From the NCBI RefSeq assembly GCF_949987535.1, contig NC_080074.1:25069268-25133267 (forward strand): DNA of 64,000 nucleotides, read 5' to 3'. This DNA is from Balaenoptera acutorostrata. Its lineage: Eukaryota; Chordata; Mammalia; Artiodactyla; Balaenopteridae. Of the stretch, positions 43,601 to 55,926 are shown piece by piece. Numbering within the stretch: position 1 is the stretch's first letter; each line of letters begins with the position of its first letter. A program made the position numbers and the translations under genes. Below the pieces are notes generated by a model, which was not told where the DNA came from, made no database searches, and saw only the letters and a program-made list of their open reading frames with translations.

Positions 43601-46600
43601 AAATTAAACTGAGAAATGTTTAACTTCATTAACATTTATTAATTCATTTAAAAATAAAAATCATAAACCCATTACATTTAATATAAATAATGTATTTTTA
43701 TGGGAAATAACTATATTTTCAAAAACAAAAAAATAGTGAGAAGGATTCCATTGTTTTTGCATTTTTGCAAATCTCTTTAACGTCTGGCTTAAAAAGAGAA
43801 AATCTGCTTAATAGAAGACTTTCATATCTGCTTCTATATTCAGTCTGTTGTGACATAATGTTTTGGTTGAAGCGTATGAAGAAGACTAGGTCTCACACAG
43901 ATAGTTATTGAACGTGGGAGGAGTATTTTAAGAGCCTCTTCAAATAATTGTGAATATTCTTCCTTGATACTATACCAACATGTGACAAATGATAGTTTCT
44001 TAAAAGTTTGTTGCTATGTGGAATCTACTACCATACACTGATGAACTTTTCCTGCTCTGTTACACGAAAATCTATCGGTCTATCTTGTTAACCAGGATTT
44101 TGGAACATCATGCACTGGCCATTTGGAAAACATTAGCTCCCTGGGTTAAACAGATCCCCTTAATGTTGAAGCATTTCATTACACAGTTTTTAAAAAACGA
44201 TGCTCATTAATATCACCACCAGTCTCATCAAAAAAAATTAAGCATTAGAAAACTGTCAAGCTCATGATGGCAAATACAAATTTTCCAAAAATCCAATTTT
44301 TCTATGGAAGTTTAGATTTTATAATTGGCAACAAAAACTGTTAGTTGTTTTCCTAGAAGTGGCATGTTCGTTTTGCTCATTTTCAACAGAATGCCTGTCA
44401 AATACCCAAGTCTGCATAATCATGGTTTGCCAGTTGTTTTTTCAAATAAAAATGTTGTTCCATGAAAAAAACAGCTTGTTCAGCTCTCAGTTCATCCACA
44501 TGCACGCTGTTCCTCAAGACAACCACCAGACTGTGATATGCAGCAGAAGTGCTTGAGGTATCTTTCCCACTTAATATATTCCCACGGAATATTAAAACTA
44601 CATTCAAGAATAGGTATTTATAAATGTAACAGATTCTACTGTTTCATCAAAGGCATTCTTAAGTAAATCTGGCTTTTTTTTTTTTTAATTGCAAGCGTGC
44701 AGCAGTGAAGAACAGAATGACTACTAGTTCGGTTTGGTGTCACTGCTTTGATTCATGGTGAGCTACCGGAAGTTTTACCTCTGTTGCTTTTTCAGCATCA
44801 GTGCAAATAACAACGCAGTGAAAAAGGCAAGCAACCTCTTAGTTTTATAAACTATTATAAACATAGTTTACTATGCTATAAACTACTATAAAAATAGTTC
44901 TGACCTTACAGACCTCCCTGAGTTTCAGGAAGGCCCATAGGTCTGAAGACCACACTTGGAGAATCACTGCTCCAAACAGACTTTATGGACTTTCATCGCT
45001 GCTTAGAAACCACAGAAATTTTAAATTCCCCAAAACCTATACTGTCTCTAGCATAAAATCAAATTTAGATGTGGTTAATCATGGAATAGCCTTCAGTCAA
45101 GGCTCCCACTGATGAGACAATTGTCTGTTTCCAATCTAAGCAAAAGCAAAGGGGGATTTCTGCTGAATTGATTTCCCCTTTGCAAAGGCTACAAGAGGGC
45201 TTCTCCTGTTTAAAGAGAATGGCCATCTAAAAAATTAACTCCCTTTCCAAATTCTGAATCTAATGCACAGAACTTAAAACACGGAATTTTAGTATAATGA
45301 GAAAGTTAAAGAGAGAAAAAAAATTTTGTTTCCATCTAATTTGATCATTTCTTCTTTTCATTCAGTAATTATATTTTTCATTTCTAAAATTTTTATTTAG
45401 GTTTTTTTTTTCTAAATTCATCTGTTCCTTTTTTATCTTGTCTCATTCTCTTCCATCCTTCACATCTTTGAACAGTTTGTTTCTTGGGCTGTGAAGCTGC
45501 CATTTGTTGTGCCTGCTAACTCTCTTTTGTGGCTCTTTCTTCATTTGGTTTATAATATTTGACTCTGTGCTACCTTTACCGGCAGTTATTTTCCATGAGA
45601 GTCCTGCATTTCCTAGGTAATCTCTATGAGACAGTTTTGGTTTTGCCTCTGCTCCAGCTCTGTGATGTCAGGATCAGTTTCAAGGTTAATTTCTCAGGGT
45701 TTCTGCATTTCATTGTCAGTGCCAGTTTGGACCCCGCAACTTCCAATAGCATTGATCTGAAGAAACTGATTCCTCTTGGGTTACTCTTTTTCCATCCAGG
45801 GCAGGCAGCAGTTTCCTTGCTGGTCCCCAGAGACCACTGTGGAATCCCAAGCTAGGGGACAGTTTCATTGTGTATTAGAGAAACAAAGAAGACTGGACTG
45901 GGATCCTACCCTACTGTTTACCAATTACGCCAGAGCATCAAATTTGCCCTCTCTACTGGGTCACTTTCATTAGCATATAATACATCATCGCTGCTCCCAT
46001 CTCAAGAAAATTTGTCTTGACCCTACTTCTACCAGCTGCTGACATCCTATTCCTCTACTCCCCTTTACTGTAAAACTCCTCAAAAGAATCATCTTGACTT
46101 GCAGGCTCCAATTTCTCTCCTCCCATTTTCTCATAAAACCACTCTAAATATGCTCTTTCCCCCACTGCCTTCTAAAATTACTCCTGTCAAGGTCACCAGT
46201 GACCTCCATGTTGCTAAATCATCCAATGGTCAATTCTCTATTCTCATCTCAATCTATCTGGAGCTTTTGGCAGAGATGATCACTCCATTCTCCCTGATAC
46301 ATTTCCTTCACTTGGCTTTCAGGATCTCATAATCTCTTGGTTTTCTTATATTTACTGGTCATTTCTTCTCAGCCTCCTCTGCTGGTTCCTCATTTTCTCC
46401 CCAGTCTCCAACCAAACCCAACACTCAGTCCTTGGTCCTTCTCTTTCTTTCATCTACTCACATTCCCTAAGGAATCTCATCCATTATAAAGGCTTGAAAT
46501 ACTATCTATATTCTAAAGACTCCAAGAATATTTGACATTTTCAATTGCACCTCAAAGGGACATAATCTAAACGCGTCCAAAATCTAACTTCAGATCTTTC

Positions 46601-49600
46601 CCCTAAATAAGCTGCACCGCCGCAATCTTCCCCACTGTGGTTAGGGACAACTTCTTTTGTAACTCCTCTCTTTTTCTCACCACTCTACAGCCAATCCATC
46701 AGCAAATTCTAATGGCTCTACTTTCAAAATATACCCAGAATCCGACTTATCACTACCTCTAGTGCTACGGCCCTGGTCAGAGCCACTAACATCTCTCTTC
46801 TTATTACAGCAGCTTCCCCAGCTGATCTCCCTGCTTTCAAACCCTTTCCCTCTTACAGTCAATTCTCAACCTAACAACCAGGGTTATCCCTTTGAAGTGA
46901 AAATCAGATGATGTCATTCCTCTGCTTGAAACAATACAATGACTCCTTACTTCCCTCAGAGCAAAAGCAGAAGTCTTCACCCTGGCCAGAAGGTCCTATA
47001 TAATCTGCCTCCCCCATCAAGGATGGCCTCATTGAACGTCTCTCTTAAAACTCTCGCTCTCTCCATTCTAGCCACAAGAGACCCTGTGCTGTCCCTCAAA
47101 CATGCATCAGGCATGTTCCCATGGCCTGCAACACTCCGTCTACAGGTATTTGCATGGGCCCCCATGTTTATTTGTTCAGATGTCACCTCATCAATAAAGC
47201 CTACCCTGACCACCCAAAATTTGGTTCAGATGTCAAGGTTGATGCCACACACATCAAGAGAGTGTGAAAAGGTTGATTACTCCCATAGTGAAACTATCCA
47301 GGAAGAGCAGGGCAGTCACCCAAACAGGTTGAAAATGTCTTGAGAGAAAAGAGAAAGGAGACTGGCTGGGCTTTATAGTAGTTAATGGGTGGCGCTGGGG
47401 TAAGGGTTCCCACGTGTGGGCCAGGTCAGTGTGATTTAAACGTCCCACCAGCACCAAAGGAGGGGGCAACTAGGCTTTCTTCTCTGCTTGCCCAGGTGTG
47501 GGGCAGAGGAGACTGGGGAGTGGCGGAGCTTGAAAGCAGTCAGTTAACCAACATCTAAATGGAGTCATTCTCTTTATTACAACTGCACAGTTTTAACAGG
47601 ATAACCCCTCCTCCTCCCCCTGCCTCTACTCCTGATATTCTCCATAACACTTATCTTTGGCCACACTATATAATTTACTTACTTGTTAGGTTTACAGTTT
47701 ATTGTCAGCCTGTTTATTATCTATTAGAATATAAACTCCATGAGGGTAGGATTTTTGTCAATATTTTTATATATTTTGTGTATACTGTGTATATCAGTAT
47801 TAGGATACAGAACTTAGGACCATGCCTAGAATATCATAGGTGCCCCCAAATTACTTTTTGAATGAATTAATGAATGGTAAGATAAGAAATTTGCTCATTT
47901 TTCAAAGAATCACTATTGAAAGTGTTCTCATGACAGAGGTGTTTATCATAAATGATATGGGAAGTTCTTTTTTTTTTTTTTTTTTTTTAATGAGGATCTT
48001 GAATCAGATGCGTATGTTTGATTGATTGATTGATTGATTTTGGCTGTGTTGGGTCTTCGTTTCTGTGCGAGGGCTTTCTCCAGTTGTGGCAAGCGGGGGC
48101 CACTCTTCATCGCGATGCGCGGGCCTCTCTCGTTGCGGAGCACAGGCTCCAGACGCGCAGGCTCAGCAGTTGTGGCTCACGGGCCCAGCCGCTCCGCGGC
48201 ATGTGGGATCCTCCCAGGCCAGGGCCCGAACCCGTGTCCCCTGCATTAGCAGGCAGACTCTCAACCACTGCGCCACCAGGGAAGCCCGATATGGGAAGTT
48301 CTTGAAAGTATATTTCCTTATTATTCAATATTAAAAAATCACTGAGAAGTATTTTTAACTACGCAAGTGTTTATATGTCTATGAGCTTATGAATACAGAA
48401 ACTATATTCTATTCATCTTTGTCTCCTCGGTGTCTAGATCAGAGCCTAACAGTGAGGCAGTTAGCAGACAATGGTCTCTATAGATGAATGAATCAATGAA
48501 CAAATGAAAAGAAAGATCTGACATTAGCAACTGCATCACATTTTAAAAATGAGCCACCTACAATAGTTTATTAAGTGGTTGAGCACAGCAGAGTTCAGGA
48601 GATGTTACTTTTTCAAAATAGAGCTTGTTTTTAATATTTTTATTGGTTGTCTAGGGAGAAAACACTCCATAGGTGTTATTTGTAAAAAAGCTATAAGGGG
48701 GCTTCCCTGGTGGCGCAGTGGTTGAGAGTCTGCCTGCCAATGCAGGGGACACGGGTTCGAGCCCTGGTCTGGGAAGATCCCACATGCCGCGGAGCAACTG
48801 GGCCCGTGAGCCAGTTACTGAGCCTGCGCGTCTGGAGCCTGTGCTCCGCAACAAGACAGGCCGCGATAGTGAGAGGCCCGCGCACCGCGATGAAGAGTGG
48901 CCCCCGCTCGCTGCACCTAGAGAAAGCCCTCGCACAGAAACGAAGACCCAACACAGCCATAAATAAATAAATAAAAACAAATACTTAAAAAAAAAAAAAA
49001 AAGGCAAGCCTTCCTCTTAAAAAAAAAAAGCTATAAGGAATTTAGGTTCTGCCTTTTAAAAATAAATTATTAATTAAAAAGGAGAACTCTGAATTTGTTT
49101 ATGTTTCACATGAAACAGCCTAGCTATGTGCTTTAATAAACCAATTAATTTGTTGAGAGTTATAGTTTTAAATGTAGTAATGTGTGAAAACTCTCCTGAA
49201 TAATAAAAAGCAAGTCTGCTCTATTAATCTAGGAATTTATAAAACTTACATAAAATTCAGGTATATTTTAACAAATGAGAGTGAGGAAGAACCTGTGATG
49301 CAGAGACTCGCCTGTATGCTGCCCGGTGTCTCTGCAGGGCGACCGCAGCCAGCTGCAGCCTGACCTCCACCACAATCTCTAGCTCGCCAGCCGAACACTG
49401 AGAGAGGCTCCTATGGCCTGGATGGTCCACCTCTGACACAAGGGAGTTGAGCCCGTCTTCAGCGTCGGTCAGTAAAACTGACTAAAGAAAGAACAACACA
49501 CAATCACCCAAGTTCAGAAATAATACACATCACGTCTCATTCTTATTCATCAAATATTTTTCATGTACTGAAAATTAACAATGAATGGAAGACCAAAAAG

Positions 49601-52600
49601 GAAATCTGAACAAAATCATCAGAGAAGAGAGCTCAGTGAACAGGAAAAAGACAACAGGGAACGAAAAGGGAAGTAATGGCAAGAGTAAGTGTGTAGGACA
49701 GTGACCCCTTATTGCAGGCACAGCCGATGCCCATACTTGCTTATTCATAGTAGCTGTGTTCTAGAAAGTTGCTGCAAACACTGAGTCAGCGAATACTGAA
49801 GCATTGCTCCTAGGGAAATACAGGGATAGGTCCCTACGAGCCTCTGGTCACACCATTTCTGTCAGCTGATCAGTACATAACCTTGTTTAATGTGTGTTTA
49901 TGTTTAAAGACACGTTATTGAATATACAGTGGAGATTCATTAACCTTGAACTCACAGCCAGTAACTCTACAACTCATGCCTGACTGAAGCTTGTCTAACA
50001 CACGTATTTTCTCCAAAAGGCACATCCCAGCCTCCTTGCACTTAGGATTACTAGACAGCTCTTCAGCACTACGCTGTAGGGGCCACTTCAAATAGTGAAA
50101 AGATCAACAAAAGACCCCACAAAAATGCAAAAAGCTTGGCAATAAATGAAAAGGACACTTGTTTATAGTATGAAAGTGGAAAGAAAAAGTCAGCATTGCC
50201 TTGTTCAACTCAGCTGGGAATGTGCATATCAGGCAACTCAAAGTTTTCTATGCTCTGTGCCTGTCCCCAAATGGCCACCAAAGAACGAAGAGTATTGATT
50301 TGGGAGTTACAATTAAATTTTAGCAGATAAGCAAATTAGCAAATACTGAATCTGTGAATAATGAGGATCAACTGTATTTCAAATTAAACTATGGTCACCT
50401 AACTGGTAATGTAAAGATAATGAGATTTTACAGTTGACAATCAATACTAAATAGCAATAGCAATACTAAATAGCAACATGCCAAAAAAGAAAGGGACCAA
50501 CCAATCTTTCAAGGAACAGGTCTCTAAAACCTTGTTTGTATACAGCAGTAAATACTATATAAGGAGTAGGGTAATTTAGTATAATGGTTAAGAACGTGGT
50601 CTGTATTTTATTAGTTGTATGGCATTAGTGAATTTCGTACTGTCTAAGCCTCAGTTTATTCATGGTTCAGCACAATACAGTTCAAGAATGATTAATACGT
50701 ACATCACAGAGTTGTGAGAATTAAATAATCATGCAAAGTTCCTGTCATGTAGTAAGCACTGAATAAATGGTACTGTTGCTGTTCCTGTTGTTATCACTAT
50801 GATTATTAGGAAACACCAAACAGGGCATGGAATGCTCAAATCCCATCAGATAATAAATCTTATTTCCCACGGCAACTTAATCGAGTTAAAAGGTCAAAGT
50901 CTGACACCTCTCGGCATCTGCTTTTCTCATGGGGAGTAGACCCCATCCCTGGCCCCAGCCCATGCTTAGGCAAGAAAAGCTACGCGAGTAAGCACAGTCC
51001 TGAAAGTTGACCTGTCCAGGGCCTAACAGTGGGCTTTCTGGTAACGGATTCACTATGATTTGAAAATTTTTTTAAACTTACCTTTAGTGTGCTAAGTGCG
51101 AAGTCCTCTTTCATTTTTGTAAGCGGACAAAGTAAGCCTCCCTCATCCTTTAAACACACCTCTATAAGACACAACATTTTGGAAGAACTAAGGATATCTG
51201 TGGTTAGCTTAAATATTAATTCTAATTTACAAAACTCATCATTAGTTGGGAATTTTAATGTTTAAAAAACAACCACAATGATAATTAGAAACACAGTGCT
51301 ATATCAAATGGTCCCTAAATATCAGACATTAGAAGAATGAGGCTGATTCTTAAATTCTGAAAGGATCTTTTGGCTGCTTGGTGATGCCATTCAAGTTATT
51401 GGCTACTGATATAAAACAGTGGTTCCTCACCTGGGATCCCAAGACCCCTTAAGGTCCTCAAAGAATTGGGCTGGCCAGAAAGTTCGTTCAGGTTTTTCGT
51501 AAGCTGTTAGGAAAATCCCGAACGAATTTTTTGGCCAACCCAATATTTTTGGGTCATCCAGATATTTATAATATCTCAATAAGATCTCCTTGGAAGTGTC
51601 AGTTCTGCTGATTTGCTCCAAGACCTCCTTGGAAGTGTCAGTTCATGCCCCTCACTCTAAGAGCAGAGAGTGAGACCATTTGGAACAGCGCAAACTACAA
51701 TCCTCAAATATCTCAAAATTCCTACCCACAATCCAAAGCTGGCCCTCATTCTGAGCGAGGGAGCATTGAGAGAATTTAGATCACAAACTTTGCCTGCTAT
51801 AGTAAGCCTGGCTTCTAGACTACAGGAGGGAGAAAAACTACAAGTCATTATTTGACTAGGAATTAATGCACAAATTACCCACCTAAAGAGACTAAGTTTG
51901 TCAAGTGGAAGAGGGAGTCCAGAATAACATGGAACTGAACACACCTGACTTCCTCCCTTCTTCCAACTTCAATTTGCCTGGCTCTTCTCCTAAATTAGGA
52001 GACTTTGGAGCTAGAGGGTCAGCTGAGTATGAGGGAGGGCCCAGAAGAAAGATCTGGGACTAGGTCTTCTCCCCTAAGGGAAAGTGAGAGACAGGCAAGG
52101 ATAGAAACGGAGGAACGCTAGGATGAGTACCAGAACATGAGAAATCCTGGCAAGAGGTTGATCCACCTCTTTCTCCTGCTCTCTCTGCCTCCTGAGTGAC
52201 CCCCACCCCTGTGTGGTCCTCCCATGTTGTAGCATGCCCCTCCCTCTTGGGAGCTGTAAATAACAAACTCTGTTTTCAATGGCAGCCATCTCCTGATCTG
52301 TTGGCCTCACCACACCGGAATAATAATAAAACTTACACTTTAAAACAGAGGCCAATATTATTCTGATACCAAAACTAGACAAAGACACCGTAAGAAAAGA
52401 AAACTACACAATATATCTTATGAATATGCATGCAAAAATCTTCAACAAAATCCTAGCAAACAATCCAGCAACATATAAAAAGAATTATATACAACGACCA
52501 AGTGGGATTTATCCCAAGAAAGCAAGGTTGGTTAAACACTCAAAAATCAACTAATATAATACATGCCTATGGATAGAATAAAAAACAAAAACCATATAAT

Positions 52601-55600
52601 CATCTTAATAGACACAGGAAAAGCATTTAATAAAATCCAACACCTTTTCATGATAAAATCACCCAACAACCTAGGAATAGAAGAGAAATTCTTCTAGCTG
52701 ATAAAGGACAACTATGAAAAACTCACAGTTAACATCATACTTAGTGGTAAAAAAAAAAACAACTATTTTTAAGGCAACATTATTTCATTTGAAAAATACG
52801 TATATAGTTTTACATATGTATATACGGGCCATAAATCCCATCCACGGGTACCTTATCCTATAGAAATATACACTATAGTATGGATACATAGTACTTCCGC
52901 GCTGTTCCCTAGAAACAAAGTGAACGCACAACAGGGGAATGGTTGAATAAACCATGGGCTGTTCACAGCATAAAACACCACACAGCCAGTTTAGGGGACC
53001 AAAGCAAAGCAGCTGACTTGGAGTGGCTTTGCAAAGTTTTTTACATAAGAAATGCAAGAGGCAGAAAAATGTAAAATACATCATTTCTTAAATAAATGAC
53101 AAATCCTATTTTGTATGTGCAGCTGACCCTTGATCAACATGGGGGTTAGGGACACTGACCCTCCATGCAGGTGAAAATCCATGTATAATTTATAGTTGGC
53201 GCTTGGTATAGACGGTCCTCTGTATCCACAGTTCAGCATCTGCAGATTCAACCAACCACAGATTGTGCAGTACTGTAATATTCACTATTGAAAAATATTG
53301 GTGTATAAGCGGACCTGTGCAATTCAAACCTGTGTTGTTCAAGGGTCAACTGTATAAAATGTAAAAAAGTGGACAAATATGCAGATATATTGGTGGATAT
53401 GGATAGGCAGGTACCTAGACATAAGCACATTATGTGTGTCAGTAAGTGAGCTCTGAGAAAACCATGAAAGAATATCTACTAGAATGTTCATATGGATTAT
53501 TGGGGGTAGAGTGGGGAATAGGTGGGGAAAGGGAATAGAAAGAGAAATAAGCAAAAAAAAAAAAATAGAACAAAAGATTACCTTTCAAGTTTGGGAGGTT
53601 CGGTCTGTTTTTCTCATCAATAAGTCCATGGCAGACTGGTTTCATTACATGTTCTGGGACACAGTTTATTGTTGCAGCCACATTTATTAAAAAGTATGCT
53701 TTAACAAAGGCAAACTTATTTAAGAGATGTTGCTGACCGACTGTAACCAGGATTAGAGGCAAGCCTTTGTTTATTAAACCATCAAGTGCCTAAAAAAAAT
53801 TTTAAAAAAAGGCAAAGTAGTAAAATACTGTCTTCAGATATTAGTAGCTTCAGTCCCCTTCTGCAGTCCTCATTTGGTGTAGGATGAAGGAATTCAGGGA
53901 TAGACATGAGGGAACATAATCGGCAGGTCCATTGAGAGAGGCGTCACAACGATGCCAGCAGGTCCACAGGGCTCCTGCCATTTCCCACCAGTTGGTTACC
54001 TGCCCCATGAGGCCAGCCCTGCCACACAGGGAGAGTGAACCCAGTGCCGACAGCGAGGAGGGGACACCTTATCAAAATGGAGCAACTGAAAAAGCTCATC
54101 AGCCATGCACGCTGGCGGCTCTGCTTTAGCTCGAGTGAATTAGAGCTCGCAGGATGGGAAAAAGGGGAAGGACGGGAGGATACGCAAACCCCTTCCCAAC
54201 TTAGAATCTGTGTCAGTCATGAGAATCCCCGCCTTGAGGACCCCCTCCACTTCCTGGTCCCCCCCGTGCACGCACACTTCCTTGGCAATCATGCTAAGTG
54301 GCACCTCTTTAAGTTCCTGACCAAACCGCAGTGCCACCTGGTCATCATCCTACATTTGCCCAGTCCATTCACTCTTGCTCCCTCCTACACAACCATTTCA
54401 TGCTCTTCTTGTTTCTGAATTCTAACACTGTCTCCCCAATGCCCCTCCCAGCTAGTAAGCTTGCTTCCTATACTTAAATGAGAAAACTGAAGCAGTCAGA
54501 GTAGTGTCCACAGACCTCACAGCTCCACCTCTCCCACCTACCCAAGCATCTGCCTCACTGCCCTGCCTTCCCGCCTGCTTGCCAAGGCTGGTGCCACCAC
54601 TTAGGCCATCAGGCCTGTGCCCACTGGTACACTCAGCCATTCTCTCCTACATCGTAAGTGTTCCCTTTCTAACGAACACCATATGATATCACTTACATGT
54701 GGAATCTAAAGTATGACACAAATGAACTTACCTATGAAACAGAAACAGAGCCACAGACACAGAGAACAGACTTGTGGTTCGCCAAGGGGAGAAGGTGGGG
54801 GAGGGATGCACTGGGAGTTTGGGGTTAGCAGACATAAACTATTATATATGGAATGGATAAACAACAAAGTCCTATTGTATAGCACAGAGAACAAAATTCA
54901 GTATCCTATGATAAACCATAATGTAAAAGAATATGAAAAAGAATGTATATATATACATATGTATAACTGAATCATTTTGCTGTACAGCAGAAATTAACAC
55001 AAAATTATAAATCAGCTATACTTCAATTTAAAAAAATGTTCCCTTTCTACAGAGACATTCCCATCAGCACACAGCCATGCTGTCTTCACTGCCATTTTAA
55101 AAACCAAAAACTCTCTATACCCTGACTTCCTCCTCCAGTTACTACCCTAATTCTCACTTCCCCTAACAGCAACAACCTACAAGGTTGTCAATATTCCAAT
55201 CTCTCTCCTTTCATTTGCTTTTAAACCTACTCCATCCTTACATTGAAATCCTTTGGTCAAGGTCACCGATGGCCTACACTTGGCTAAATCTAATGGTTAA
55301 TTCTCAGTCTTCGTATGCCATGTTACTTTAATCTAAGACACCATTATTTTATATGCCAATTAAACTTTCACATGCCCATAACTGTAAAATGCATTCTGAT
55401 TGCACAGCTGTTAAATGTTTTAAAAAATGCATGTTTAAGACTTCGTGAATTATGGTAGTGCATTTCTCAGCAAAATTTGACACTATTAATCATTCCCTCT
55501 TCTAAAAATGCTTCTTCTCTTGGCTTTCAAGCCACCACACTCCCTTGGTTTCTTTCCTATTATATCCACTACTCCTTTTCCGTCTTCTTTGCTGGTTCCT

Positions 55601-55874
55601 CCTCTTTTCCTATACCTCTGAATATTGGAGTGTCCCAGGGCTCCATCCTCTTCCATCTCCTCATTCTCTCCCCTTCGATGATCTTCATCAGGCTTATGGT
55701 TTTAATCTCATCTAAATGCTGATTAAATCCCAAGTTTTTGTCTCTAGCTCCAACTTCTCTTCTAACTCAAGACTCATATGATCAACTTCTGACTCAATTC
55801 TTCCACTTGGATGTCTAACAGACATCTCAAACTCAACATGTCCAAAACTGTATTCCTAGTCTCCCACACAAACA

Positions 55875-55926
<52 letters not shown>

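Noticed and set aside
46939..47343. 134-codon plus-strand frame
   Set aside because: Spans the end of an L2 and the unidentified insert; no gene evidence.
49240..49262. Strong GT donor (TTATG|TAAGTTTT context) after exon 5
   Set aside because: An in-frame TGA lies between the exon 5 frame and this site, so it cannot end the coding exon.
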